This document shows positions 28,001 to 35,900 of a stretch of 64,000 bases of DNA, in pieces. The position numbers were made by a program, and so were the translations under genes. The stretch comes from Brevibacillus laterosporus LMG 15441. GTDB lineage: Bacteria > Bacillota > Bacilli > Brevibacillales > Brevibacillaceae. The stretch covers positions 928,501-992,500 of the forward strand of contig NZ_CP007806.1 in assembly GCF_000219535.2 (NCBI RefSeq). Reading direction: 5' to 3'. Position 1 is the first letter of the stretch. Every line of letters begins with the position of its first letter. The notes under the pieces were generated by a model. That model was not told where the DNA came from, searched no databases, and saw nothing but the letters and a program-made list of their open reading frames with translations.

Positions 28001-31000
28001 GCTTTGCCAGAATACATGGTGCCTACTTATTTTGTTGAACTAGAGCAGATACCGTTCACTTCTAATGGAAAGGTGAACAAACGCGCTTTACCAGAGCCAG
28101 AAGGACAAATGACCAGTGTATATGTGGCCCCAGAAACGGAGACAGAAGCAAAAGTAGCAGCGTTATTCCAAGAGATTTTGGGTGTCGAGAGAGTTGGTAC
28201 ACAGGACATGTTCTTTGAGCTGGGTGGTCATTCGCTAAAAGCGATGATGCTCGTTTTACGAATGAATAAAGAACTGGGCATCGAGGTGCCTTTGAAAGAG
28301 GTATTTGCACATCCTACTGTCAAGGAATTGGCAGCAACGATCGACCTTCTTGATCGATCAGGCCACTCAGAGATTGAGCCTGCTCCAAGGCAGGAATTCT
28401 ATCCGGTATCCTCCGCGCAGAGACGGATGTACGTGGTGCAGCATTTAGGAAATGTCCAAACAACCAGCTACAATATGCCGCTTTTCCTTGAAGTCGAGGG
28501 AGCTTTAGAAATTGAGAAGCTTCATCTAGCACTTGAGAAATTGGTCGAAAGACACGAGTCGCTACGAACCTCCTTTCATATGGTTGACGAAGAGCTGATG
28601 CAGCAGGTGCAAGAAGAGGTGGCCTGGGATTTAGAGATCATGGATGGAACGGAAGGAGACCTTGCAAGCATCACAGCAGGATTTATACGTCCGTTTGATC
28701 TCAGCCAAGCTCCATTGTTCCGTGCAGGCATCGTGCGGATTAGCCCTGAGAGATTCCTTTTCATGCTAGATATGCACCATATCATCTCAGACGGAGTTTC
28801 TACCAATGTATTGTTCCAGGATATAACGCAGCTCTATCAAGGAAAGGACCTGCCTCCTCTTCCGATACAGTACAAGGACTACGCTGTGTGGCAACAAGCT
28901 GATGCTCAAGTGACTCGCTTACAAGATCAGGAAAGCTATTGGTTACATCAATTTGCTGGAGAAGCTTCTGTCTTGGAAATGCCGACAGATTTCCCGCGTC
29001 CTGCAGTCCAGCAGTTCGAAGGAGATGTATGGACCTTTGAGATTGATGCTGACATTCTCAGCCAGTTGAAAAAATTATCAGTGAGTCAGGGTTCTACTTT
29101 ATATATGACTTTATTGGCGGCTTATCAGGTGTTGCTGGCTAAGTATACCGGTCAAGATGATATTATTGTCGGTTCACCAATTGCCGGACGCCCTCATGCG
29201 GATGTAGAGAGCATCGTCGGTATGTTCGTCAACACGCTAGCTTTACGTGGACAGCCTGTAGGAGAGCAGACGTTTATTTCCTATCTGGCACAAGTTAAGG
29301 AACAGGTTTTACAAGCTTATGCTAATGCAGAGTATCCATTTGAGAAATTGGTAGAGAAGCTCGATTTACAACGAGATATGAGTCGCCATCCACTCTTCGA
29401 TACGATGTTTACTTTGCAAAACATGGAGATGACTGATATTGATTTGGCAGGCTTGACCTTCAAGCCATTTGATTTTGAATGGAAAAATGCCAAGTTTGAC
29501 ATGGATTGGACAATGCTTGAGGAAGAAACACTCAAGGTAGCTATTGAATACAGTACAAGCCTGTATACAAAAGAAACCATTAGCAGAATGGCTCAACATT
29601 TCACCTATGTTTTACAACAAATTATTGAGCATCCAGCCATTGGTTTGGCTGAAATCAAAATTGCTACTCTGCCAGAAATTGAACAGATTTTAACGCAATT
29701 TAATGATACTAGGGCCAATTATCCTGATAACCAAACCATTCATAGCCTATTCGAGCAACAAGTGGAGCGTACACCAGAACAGATAGCTGTTGTCTATCAG
29801 GATCAATCCATCACGTATCGTGAGCTTAATGAACGTGCAAATAGATTGGCACGTTGCTTGATCGATAAAGGGATACAGAGAAATCAATTTGTTGCAATCA
29901 TGGCGGATCGTTCCATAGAAACCGTTATTGGAATGATGGGAATTCTCAAAGCAGGAGGAGCTTATGTTCCAATTGATCCTGATTACCCTCTAGATCGAAA
30001 GCTGTATATTCTTGAAGACAGCCATGCATCACTATTATTGTTCCAGCAAAAGCATGAGGTCCCCTCAGAATTCACAGGTGATCGGATATTAATTGAGCAG
30101 ATGCAGTGGTACCAAGCGGCTGATACGAATGTGGGGATAGTCAATACAGCTCAAGATTTGGCGTATATGATCTATACCTCAGGTTCTACAGGTCAACCAA
30201 AAGGGGTAATGATTGATCATCAAGCAGTATGTAACCTATGCTTAATGGCCCAAACCTATGGAATCTTTGCGAATAGTCGCGTTCTACAGTTTGCCTCCTT
30301 TAGCTTTGACGCTTCCGTAGGAGAGGTTTTCCATACCCTTACAAATGGAGCCACTCTCTATCTGATGGATCGCAATCTGCTCATGGCTGGCGTTGAGTTT
30401 GTTGAATGGTTACGAGTAAATGAAATAACTTCTATTCCGTTTATCTCGCCTTCTGCATTGCGTGCATTGCCGTATGAGGATTTACCAGCATTGAAATATA
30501 TCAGTACAGGTGGGGAAGCATTACCTGTAGATTTAGTCAGACTATGGGGAACTGAGCGAATCTTCTTAAATGCATATGGTCCGACTGAAACAACAGTAGA
30601 TGCAACGATTGGCTTATGTACGCCAGAGGATAAGCCACATATTGGTAAGCCTGTGTTGAATAAAAAAGCCTACATTATTAATCCAAATTATCAACTTCAG
30701 CCAATTGGGGTACCGGGTGAGTTATGCATCGGTGGAGTAGGGATTGCTCCTGGATATTGGAACCGCCCTGAACTAACTAGAGAGAAATTTGTGGATAATC
30801 CATTTGCCCAAGGCGAAAGAATGTATAAGACGGGGGACTTAGTACGTTGGCTTCCGGATGGAAATATTGAGTTTTTAGGACGTATTGATGATCAGGTGAA
30901 AATTCGTGGACACCGAATTGAATTGGGTGAAATTGAGACGCGGCTTCTTGAGCATGAGCAGGTAATAGAGGCGGTTGTGCTGGCGCGTGAAGATGAACAA

Positions 31001-32875
31001 GGTCAAGCTTATCTGTGTGCTTATCTGGTAGCAGCAGATGAATGGACGGTAGCAGAACTGCGCAAACATCTAGGAAAAACACTACCCGATTATATGATTC
31101 CTGCTTATTTTATCGAGCTTGAGGAGTTTCCTTTGACACCAAGCGGGAAGGTGAATAAAAAAGCTTTACCAGAGCCTGATGGACAAATACAAACGGGAGT
31201 GGAGTACGTAGAGGCTACTACCGAAAGCCAAAAAATCCTTGTTGAGCTTTGGCAAGAGGTGTTACGTGTCGAGCGGATCGGTATTTACGATAACTTCTTT
31301 GAGCTGGGCGGTGACTCCATCAAGGCAATTCAAATCACAGCAAGATTGCGTCGTCACCACCGCAAGCTGGAAATCAGCCATCTGTTTAAGCACCCAACGA
31401 TTGCAGAGCTTGCACCATGGATGCAAACCAGTCAGGCATTACTTGAACAAGGAACTGTTGAAGGCGAAGTTATGCTCACGCCAATTCAAAAAGCATTCTT
31501 TGAAGAAAATCAGGAACAGCCGCAGCATTTTAATCAGGATTCGTTACTGTACAGCTCGAATGGCTGGAACCAAGATGCGATCGAGCAGGTATTTGAAAAA
31601 ATAACGGAGCATCACGATGCCCTGCGAATGGTGTATCCGCATACCGAGGGCAAGGTGACTCAGATCAACAGGGGACTTGAGGACAAGGCGTTCACATTGC
31701 AGGTGTTCGATTTTACCCAAGAACCAACTGATACGCAGGCAACGAAAATTGAGCAAATCGCTACTCAATTGCAAGCGAGCTTTGATTTAGAAAAGGGACC
31801 TCTGGTACGACTTGGCTTATTTACCACCAAGGCTGGGGATTATTTACTGATCGTGATCCATCACCTAGTGATTGACGGCGTCTCTTGGCGTATATTGCTT
31901 GAGGATTTTCATAATGCTTATCAGCAAGTCATTCAAGGTCAAGCAATTGTACTTCCTGAAAAAACGACCTCCTTTAAAACATGGAGTGAGCGCTTGAATG
32001 AATATGCAAATAGTCATGCTCTTTTACATGAGATTCCATATTGGAAGCAGATGGAAGAAATATCGATCGCCCATCTTCCTAAAAAAGGAAACAATGACGG
32101 TAGATATTATGTGAAGGACAGCGAATATGCCACGATGAGTCTAACAGAAGAAGAAACCCAAAATCTTCTTACTCGTGTACATCGAGCTTATCGAACGGAG
32201 ATTAATGATCTATTGCTTGCTGCATTAGGATTAGCAAGTAAGGAATGGACAAAAGAGAATCGAGTGGCTATCCACTTAGAGGGTCATGGTCGTGAGGAAA
32301 TAGGTGAAGAGGTAGATGTCAACCGCACTGTTGGATGGTTTACCTCCCTGTTCCCAGTCGTGATTGATTTAGAAAATGACGAATTGCCTCTCATCATTAA
32401 ATCGGTAAAAGAAACCTTGCGCCGAGTTCCTAATAAAGGCATGGGCTACGGCATACTCAAGCATCTGACAAGCGATGCGAACAAACAGGAGATAACCTTC
32501 TCGCTTCGCCCAGAGATCAGCTTTAACTATCTGGGGGTATTTGATCAACAAGAGGAGGAAAGTGAATCTGCTGGGATTCCTACTGGTCAGCCGATCAGCC
32601 CACAATATTATGACACGCACCTGCTGGAGTTTAATGGAGCGGTCTCGAATAACCAGTTGCATATAAATTGCCGATTTGCTCCTGCAGCCGTTGATCGAGC
32701 GATTGTTGAAATTTTGATGGAGCGCTTCAAGCACCATTTACTTCTAATTAGTAAGCATTGCTTGGAAAAGGATACCGTAGAATTTACACCTACTGATTTT
32801 ACAGAAAAGGAATTAAGCCAAGAACAGCTTGACGATCTATTAGATGATTTGTTTGAAGACATAGATGATCTGTAA
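19022..32875 (+). CDS. NRPS modules 4-7 (four C-A-T modules plus E): Ile, Val, Val, D-Lys
   Basis: The largest protein in the window, 4,617 residues. It is C-A-T repeated four times with carrier serines at 1001, 2036, 3071 and 4099, then an E domain (about 4150-4590, HHLVIDGVSW from His4280). Pockets by manual alignment to the GrsA Phe domain are: module 4 D-G-F-F-L-G-V-V-Y-K (the standard Ile code), modules 5 and 6 both D-G-F-F-V-G-G-V-F-K (Val), and module 7 D-A-G-P-S-G-A-V-D-K (basic, Lys). The first C domain has NHHIIMDGWC and an N-terminal acceptor helix (SRSNVQNLYRLSPMQKG), as expected after an epimerase-ending partner. The module 5 and 6 adenylation cores are almost identical in DNA (see the repeat entries). 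The acidic tail LSQEQLDDLLDDLFEDIDDL is the donor for the next protein. The ATG at 19022 has GGAGTG upstream. Confidence 0.94.
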   Translation: MFSRSNVQNLYRLSPMQKGILFHSLKDKENHAYFDQLIFTLEGKVEFEYLEEALTQLIKKHDILRTVFRYKKVKEPVQMVLKERSSTIYFEDISHLEPEEKVNYIKQFKMRDREKGFDLSRDLLIRMSLFKLDQEQYQLIMSNHHIIMDGWCLGIILTDFLRMYKGIVNHTPVPYEHVTPYSKHIQWLEKQDHQEAKDFYQQLLEGYDKVTGVPQQLVRANHEEYTHGQCIVKLNQETADRLIAIAKAYQVTVNTVFQTIWGILLQKYNNTDDVVFGSVVSGRPAEIPDVEKMVGLFINTIPVRIKADQQERFDTLVAKVQEMALASESYDYLALADIHPEAGDFINHIIAFENFYIDMDSFNQLADKKELGFSLAFATDHHEQTNYDLSVQAQIGDESSIKILYNSKLYTSEYIANVIDHFVTVADIVAANPSIPVKEIDILTKDKKDQILYGFNNTYADYPREKTIHQLFEEQVDKNPNQIALVFKEEKLTYGEVNAKANQLAYVLRKQGVQPNDVIGIITERSPEMIIGILAIFKAGGAYMPIDPSYPAERIQYMLQDNQTKLLLVQKQEMIPADYQGEVLFLTQESWMHEETSNPAHITQAQALAYVMYTSGSTGEPKGILTTHQNIMKTVIHNGYVEITPGDCLSQLSNYAFDGSTFEIYGALLHGATLLLVTKEAVLNMNELARLIKKEQVTVSFMTTALFNTLVDLDITCFQSVRKVLFGGELASVKHVLKALDYLGEHRVINVYGPTETTVYATYYSVDHSMLTRASVPIGRPINNTKAYIVNTDGQPQPIGVVGELCIGGEGVACGYLNRPELTKKHFVDNPFVLGERMYCTGDLARFLPDGNIEYIGRMDEQVKIRGHRIELGEIEKVLLQHPAISETVLLAKRDEQGHSYLCAYVVGQAFWTVTELRQHLMESLPEYMVPSYFIEIEKLPLTANGKVDKRALPEPDRKMGSAYVAPENETEEKLVQFFQEILGVERVGTQDTFFELGGHSLKAMMLVLQIHKEMGIEVPLKEIFTRPTIKELAAYIHKMDRSAYSMIEPTAKQEYYPVSFAQRRMFVVQQIRDTNTTSYNMPILLEIEGTLDRENVRQTLKKLIERHESMRTSFHMIDETLLQKVHDDVTWEMEEMEASEEEVYALTKSFIRPFDLGQAPLFRAGLIRVNSERHLLLLDTHHIISDGVSTNILFQDFTQLYRGRELPALRIQYKDFAVWQQGEAQLARLQEQEEYWLKQFSESVPVLELPTDFPRPAMQQFDGDVLDFALNQQVWQELQQLIVKEGCTAYMILLAAYHVLLSKYSSQNDIVIGSPIAGRTNADLQSIVGMFVNTLAIRTKSEGTQTFREFLSTIKQLVLQAQSNAEYPFEELVDKVNPSRDLSRQPLFDTIFVMQNMDITEVAIQGLSIVTKDMEWKHSKFDLTWAAVEKESLHFSVEYSTRLFKKETIERMAKHFAHLLNQVAENPDLSLSDMELATDEEVYQLLEEFNNTEADYPSDKTIHQQFEQKVEENPDQIALLFKDKEITYGQLNAKANQFARVLRKHGVQPDQVVGLITDRSIEMMIGILAILKAGGAYLPIDPSYPLERITYMLEDSQAQLLIVQEAAMIPEGYQGKVLLLAEECWMQEEASNLELINDAQDLAYVMYTSGSTGKPKGNLTTHQNILRTIINNGFIEIVPADRLLQLSNYAFDGSTFDIYSALLNGATLVLVPKEIMLNPMDLARIVREQDITVSFMTTSLFHTLVELDVTSMKSIRKVVFGGEKASYKHVEKALDYLGEGRLVNGYGPTETTVFATTYTVDSSIKETGIVPIGRPLNNTSVYILNENNQPQPIGVPGELCVGGAGIARGYLNRPELTAERFVDNPFLVGDRMYRTGDMARFLPDGNIEYIGRMDEQVKIRGHRIELGEIEKSLLEYPAISEAVLVAKRDEQGHSYLCAYVVSTDQWGVAQVRQHLLEALPEYMVPSYFVELEKLPLTSNGKVDKRALPEPDRVITNEYVAAVNETEEKLVQFFQEILAVDRVGTQDTFFELGGHSLKAMMLVSRIHKELEIEVPLKEVFARQTVKELAAYIRQAEQSDYSEIQPAMEQEYYPVSNAQRRMYVVQQMRDVETTGYNMPFYLEMEGALEVEKLSLALKQLIERHESLRTSFHMVEDELMQKVHAEVAWEMEMIHAVEEEVQQLTDSFMRPFDLAKAPLFRARLIQINPKRHLLMLDMHHIISDGVSMNVLFQDITQLYQGIELSPLKIQYKDFAVWQQGMAQVVRFQEQERYWLNQFSGDLPILEMVTDYPRPAIQQFDGNSWSFEIDAKVLDSIKQLSAKQGTTLYMTLLAIYQILLAKYTRQDDIIVGTPIAGRPHADTESIVGMFVNTLALRGQPKEEQSFISYLSEVKENVLQAYANADYPFEELVEKLHLQRDMSRHPLFDTMFVLQNMDMSDINISGLKLHSRDLNWKNAKFDMTWMIAEQNNLLISVEYSTNLFKHETIQRLEKHFTYLVEQVAKHPDCLLRDLELTTDEEKQQILTVFNDTATDDLQDLSICHLFEQQVQRFSDRPALVFKDKQLTYSEFHAKVNQLARVLRKKGVQPDQAVGLITDRSIEMMIGIFAILKAGGAYMPIDPSYPIDRIEHMLEDSRTKLLFVQKTEMIPASYQGEVLLLAEECWMHEDSSNLELINKTQDLAYVMYTSGSTGKPKGNLTTHQNILTTIINNGYIEIAPTDRLLQLSNYAFDGSTFDIYSALLNGATLVLVPKEVMLNPMELAKIVREQDITVSFMTTSLFHTLVELDVTSMKSMRKVVFGGEKASYKHVEKALDYLGEGRLVNGYGPTETTVFATTYTVDSSIKETGIVPIGRPLNNTSVYVLNENNQLQPIGVPGELCVGGAGIARGYLNRPELTAERFVENPFVSGDRMYRTGDLARWLPDGSLEYLGRMDEQVKVRGYRIELGEIETRLLEHPSISAAVLLAKQDEQGHSYLCAYIVANGVWTVAELRKHLSEALPEYMVPTYFVELEQIPFTSNGKVNKRALPEPEGQMTSVYVAPETETEAKVAALFQEILGVERVGTQDMFFELGGHSLKAMMLVLRMNKELGIEVPLKEVFAHPTVKELAATIDLLDRSGHSEIEPAPRQEFYPVSSAQRRMYVVQHLGNVQTTSYNMPLFLEVEGALEIEKLHLALEKLVERHESLRTSFHMVDEELMQQVQEEVAWDLEIMDGTEGDLASITAGFIRPFDLSQAPLFRAGIVRISPERFLFMLDMHHIISDGVSTNVLFQDITQLYQGKDLPPLPIQYKDYAVWQQADAQVTRLQDQESYWLHQFAGEASVLEMPTDFPRPAVQQFEGDVWTFEIDADILSQLKKLSVSQGSTLYMTLLAAYQVLLAKYTGQDDIIVGSPIAGRPHADVESIVGMFVNTLALRGQPVGEQTFISYLAQVKEQVLQAYANAEYPFEKLVEKLDLQRDMSRHPLFDTMFTLQNMEMTDIDLAGLTFKPFDFEWKNAKFDMDWTMLEEETLKVAIEYSTSLYTKETISRMAQHFTYVLQQIIEHPAIGLAEIKIATLPEIEQILTQFNDTRANYPDNQTIHSLFEQQVERTPEQIAVVYQDQSITYRELNERANRLARCLIDKGIQRNQFVAIMADRSIETVIGMMGILKAGGAYVPIDPDYPLDRKLYILEDSHASLLLFQQKHEVPSEFTGDRILIEQMQWYQAADTNVGIVNTAQDLAYMIYTSGSTGQPKGVMIDHQAVCNLCLMAQTYGIFANSRVLQFASFSFDASVGEVFHTLTNGATLYLMDRNLLMAGVEFVEWLRVNEITSIPFISPSALRALPYEDLPALKYISTGGEALPVDLVRLWGTERIFLNAYGPTETTVDATIGLCTPEDKPHIGKPVLNKKAYIINPNYQLQPIGVPGELCIGGVGIAPGYWNRPELTREKFVDNPFAQGERMYKTGDLVRWLPDGNIEFLGRIDDQVKIRGHRIELGEIETRLLEHEQVIEAVVLAREDEQGQAYLCAYLVAADEWTVAELRKHLGKTLPDYMIPAYFIELEEFPLTPSGKVNKKALPEPDGQIQTGVEYVEATTESQKILVELWQEVLRVERIGIYDNFFELGGDSIKAIQITARLRRHHRKLEISHLFKHPTIAELAPWMQTSQALLEQGTVEGEVMLTPIQKAFFEENQEQPQHFNQDSLLYSSNGWNQDAIEQVFEKITEHHDALRMVYPHTEGKVTQINRGLEDKAFTLQVFDFTQEPTDTQATKIEQIATQLQASFDLEKGPLVRLGLFTTKAGDYLLIVIHHLVIDGVSWRILLEDFHNAYQQVIQGQAIVLPEKTTSFKTWSERLNEYANSHALLHEIPYWKQMEEISIAHLPKKGNNDGRYYVKDSEYATMSLTEEETQNLLTRVHRAYRTEINDLLLAALGLASKEWTKENRVAIHLEGHGREEIGEEVDVNRTVGWFTSLFPVVIDLENDELPLIIKSVKETLRRVPNKGMGYGILKHLTSDANKQEITFSLRPEISFNYLGVFDQQEEESESAGIPTGQPISPQYYDTHLLEFNGAVSNNQLHINCRFAPAAVDRAIVEILMERFKHHLLLISKHCLEKDTVEFTPTDFTEKELSQEQLDDLLDDLFEDIDDL
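23945..24612 (+). repeat. Adenylation-core repeat, copy 1 (module 5)
   Basis: This ~670-bp stretch covers motif A3 to the end of the specificity pocket. It matches 27050-27717 base for base at a constant offset of 3,105 bp, by eye with about one difference per 25-30 bases in its central part. Flanking DNA of the two modules diverges much more, for example right after GCGCTTTGTGGA. Confidence 0.85.
27050..27717 (+). repeat. Adenylation-core repeat, copy 2 (module 6)
   Basis: Partner of 23945-24612. The encoded pocket residues are the same in both copies (D-G-F-F-V-G-G-V-F-K). The sharp loss of similarity at the 3' edge points to gene conversion or subdomain exchange rather than simple duplication of a whole module. 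Confidence 0.85.
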
Positions 32876-32904
32876 TCGCAATGAGATAGGTGGTGCCACA
32901 CATC

Positions 32905-35900
32905 GTGCAAAAAAAAGACAAGATCAAAGATATCTATTCACTTTCTCCGTTGCAAAAGGGTATGCTATTTCATTCCATGAAAGACCCACAGAGCGATGCC
33001 TATTTCGAGCAGGTTACCCTTTTGCTGGAGGGGGTTGTAAACCCAACCTATTTGGCTGAAAGTATTCAGGGACTCGTACAAAAATACGACATGTTCCGAA
33101 GTGTGTTCCGCTATAAAAAAGTAGACCCTGTTCAGGTTGTGCTTAGTGAACGAAAAATAGATTTACAGATTGAAGACCTTACTCAAATCAATGAAGAAGA
33201 GCAACGGAAATTCATTGAGGAATATAGAAAAAAGGACCGGGAAAGAGGCTTCGACCTTTCCCGGGATATCCTGCTACGTTTTACATTGTTTCAAACAGCC
33301 GCCAATCGGTATGAATTACTGTGGAGTCATCATCATATCCTGATGGATGGCTGGTGTACGGGTATCGTTTTTCAGGATTTATTTCAAATGTACCAACGTC
33401 GCTTGTCAGGACAGGCCTTACTTCCAGAGGTGGCCCCTCAATATAGCGAATATATACGCTGGTTAAAGAAACAAGATGACCAACAAGCATTGGCATTTTG
33501 GAAGGAGTATCTACAGGGGTTTGAAAACCTTACGGGAATCCCGCGTCTAAGGTCAGGCAATCATCCCTACAAGCAAGAGGAATTCATTTTCTCCTTGGGA
33601 GAGGAAGCTACACAAAAACTAACGCAAACGGCTCAAAAGTATCAGGTGACCTTAAATACTGTTGTGCAAACAATTTGGGGAGCGTTATTGCAAAAATACA
33701 ATAACACGAATGACGCGGCCTACGGTGTGGTTGTCTCCGGACGACCCGCCGAGGTGCCAAATGTTGAACAAATGGTGGGGTTATTTAGTAATACCATTCC
33801 TATTCGTATTAAAAAAGAAGCAGGAAAAACGTTTGGGGAAGTGCTGAAAAACGTACAGCAAACAGCGCTGGAGGCAGAAAAATACGGATATCTTTCTTTA
33901 GCCGATATTCAGGCGAGCGCAGCTTATACGCATCAATTGCTTGATCATATTTTAGCGTTTGAAAATTTCCCGATGGATCAAGAAACATTTAATCAAGAAA
34001 ACGTTCTCGGATTTGCCGTGAAGGATGCCCACACGTTTGAGCAGACGCACTATGATCTGACCGTGCTAGTCATTCCTGGCAAGGAATTAATCTTTAAGTT
34101 TATGTATAACGAAAGTGTTTATTCAAAAGAGTACCTCAATCTTTTAGAGCTGAATATGAAAAAGCTGGTCTCTTTGGTTATTGAGCAGCAGGATATCTTT
34201 GACCCAGCTACCGAGTTTGTATCCGATTTGGAAAAGGATAAGCTTTTAACCATTTTTAATCGTACGGATGCAAAGTACCCAAGAGAAAAAACGATTCATG
34301 AGCTGTTTCAAGAGCAGGTTGACAAGAACCCTGATCAAGTGGCACTCGTATTTGGCGAGGCTCAACTAACATACCGCGAGCTGAACGAAAAGGCGAATCA
34401 AATGGCCCGCGGTTTACGCAAACAAGGGGTTTTACCTGATCAGGTGATAGGATTACTTACGGATCGTTCCTTAGAGATGATCATAGCCATTCTAGCGATC
34501 TTTAAAGCTGGTGGCGCTTATATGCCTATCGACCCATCTTATCCGAGTGAACGCATTCAATACATGCTAGCAGATAGTCGTACCCATTTGCTATTGGTGC
34601 AAAAAGCTGAAATGATCCCAGCTAATTATCAGGGTGAGGTACTACTGTTAACAGAAGATAGCTGGATGGATGAGAATACAGATAATTTAGATTTGGTCAA
34701 CCAAGCACAAGACCTTGCTTATGTCATGTATACCTCAGGTTCAACAGGTAAACCAAAGGGAAATCTGACAACCCATCAAAATATCGTCAAGACCATCATG
34801 AACAATGGTTACATGGAGATTACGCCAAATGATCGTCTTCTCCAGTTGTCCAATTACGCGTTTGATGGATCAACCTTTGATATATACAGCGCATTGTTAA
34901 ACGGAGCTTCTCTTATTTTAGTACCAACGCATGTACTGATGAATCCGACTGATTTGGCATCGGTCATTCAAGACCAGCATATTACCGTGTCCTTTATGAC
35001 AACATCTCTATTTAACACTCTGGTTGAGCTGGATGTGACTAGTCTCAAACACATGCGTAAGGTGGTGTTTGGAGGAGAAAAGGCTTCGATCAAGCACGTA
35101 GAAAAAGCGCTGGATTATTTGGGAGCTGGACGTTTGGTCAATGGGTATGGACCAACAGAAACTACTGTTTTTGCCACTACCTATACGGTGGACCATACGA
35201 TCAAGGAGACGGGGATTATGCCGATAGGTCGCCCGTTGAACAATACGAAGGTGTTTATTTTAGGAGCAGACAATCAACTACAGCCGATAGGTGCATTAGG
35301 CGAGCTATGTGTGAGCGGGGAAGGGCTTGCCCGCGGGTATCTCAATCTTCCAGAGCTGACTGCTGATCGTTTCGTTGAAAATCCTTTTATGCGGGGAGAG
35401 AGAATGTATCGCACAGGGGATTTAGCGCGTTGGTTACCGGATGGAAGCATTGAGTACGTAGGTAGAATAGATGAACAAGTTAAGATTCGGGGACATCGGA
35501 TCGAATTAGGTGAAATTGAAGCTAGATTACTAGAGCATCCTGCTATTAGCGAGACCGTTTTGCTGGCGAAGCAGGATGAGCAGGGGCATTCCTTCCTATG
35601 TGCCTATCTAGTGACAAATGGTGCCTGGTCAGTCGCAGAGCTTCGCAAGCATATCAAGGAAACATTGCCGGATTCTATGGTGCCATCTTATTTTATCGAG
35701 ATAGATAAAATGCCGCTCACTTCAAATGGCAAGGCAGACAAGCGTGCATTGCCAGAGCCAGATGTTCACCAAGTAAGCTCTTATATTGCTCCTGAGACCG
35801 AAACAGAGGAAAAGCTGGTTCAATTATTTCAAGAAATCCTAAGTGTTGAACAAGTCGGTACGCAGGATAATTTCTTCGAGCTGGGCGGACATTCGTTAAA

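Noticed and set aside
19022-32875. Approximately 3.1-kb periodic repetition as a tandem repeat or mobile element
   Set aside because: The period equals one C-A-T module; the repetition is the normal architecture of an NRPS, apart from the unusually similar block in modules 5 and 6.
32890-32904. GTG at 32890 as start of the NRPS protein for modules 8-9
   Set aside because: It overlaps the AGGTGG site, and the GTG at 32905 gives an 11-residue lead that matches the sister proteins exactly.
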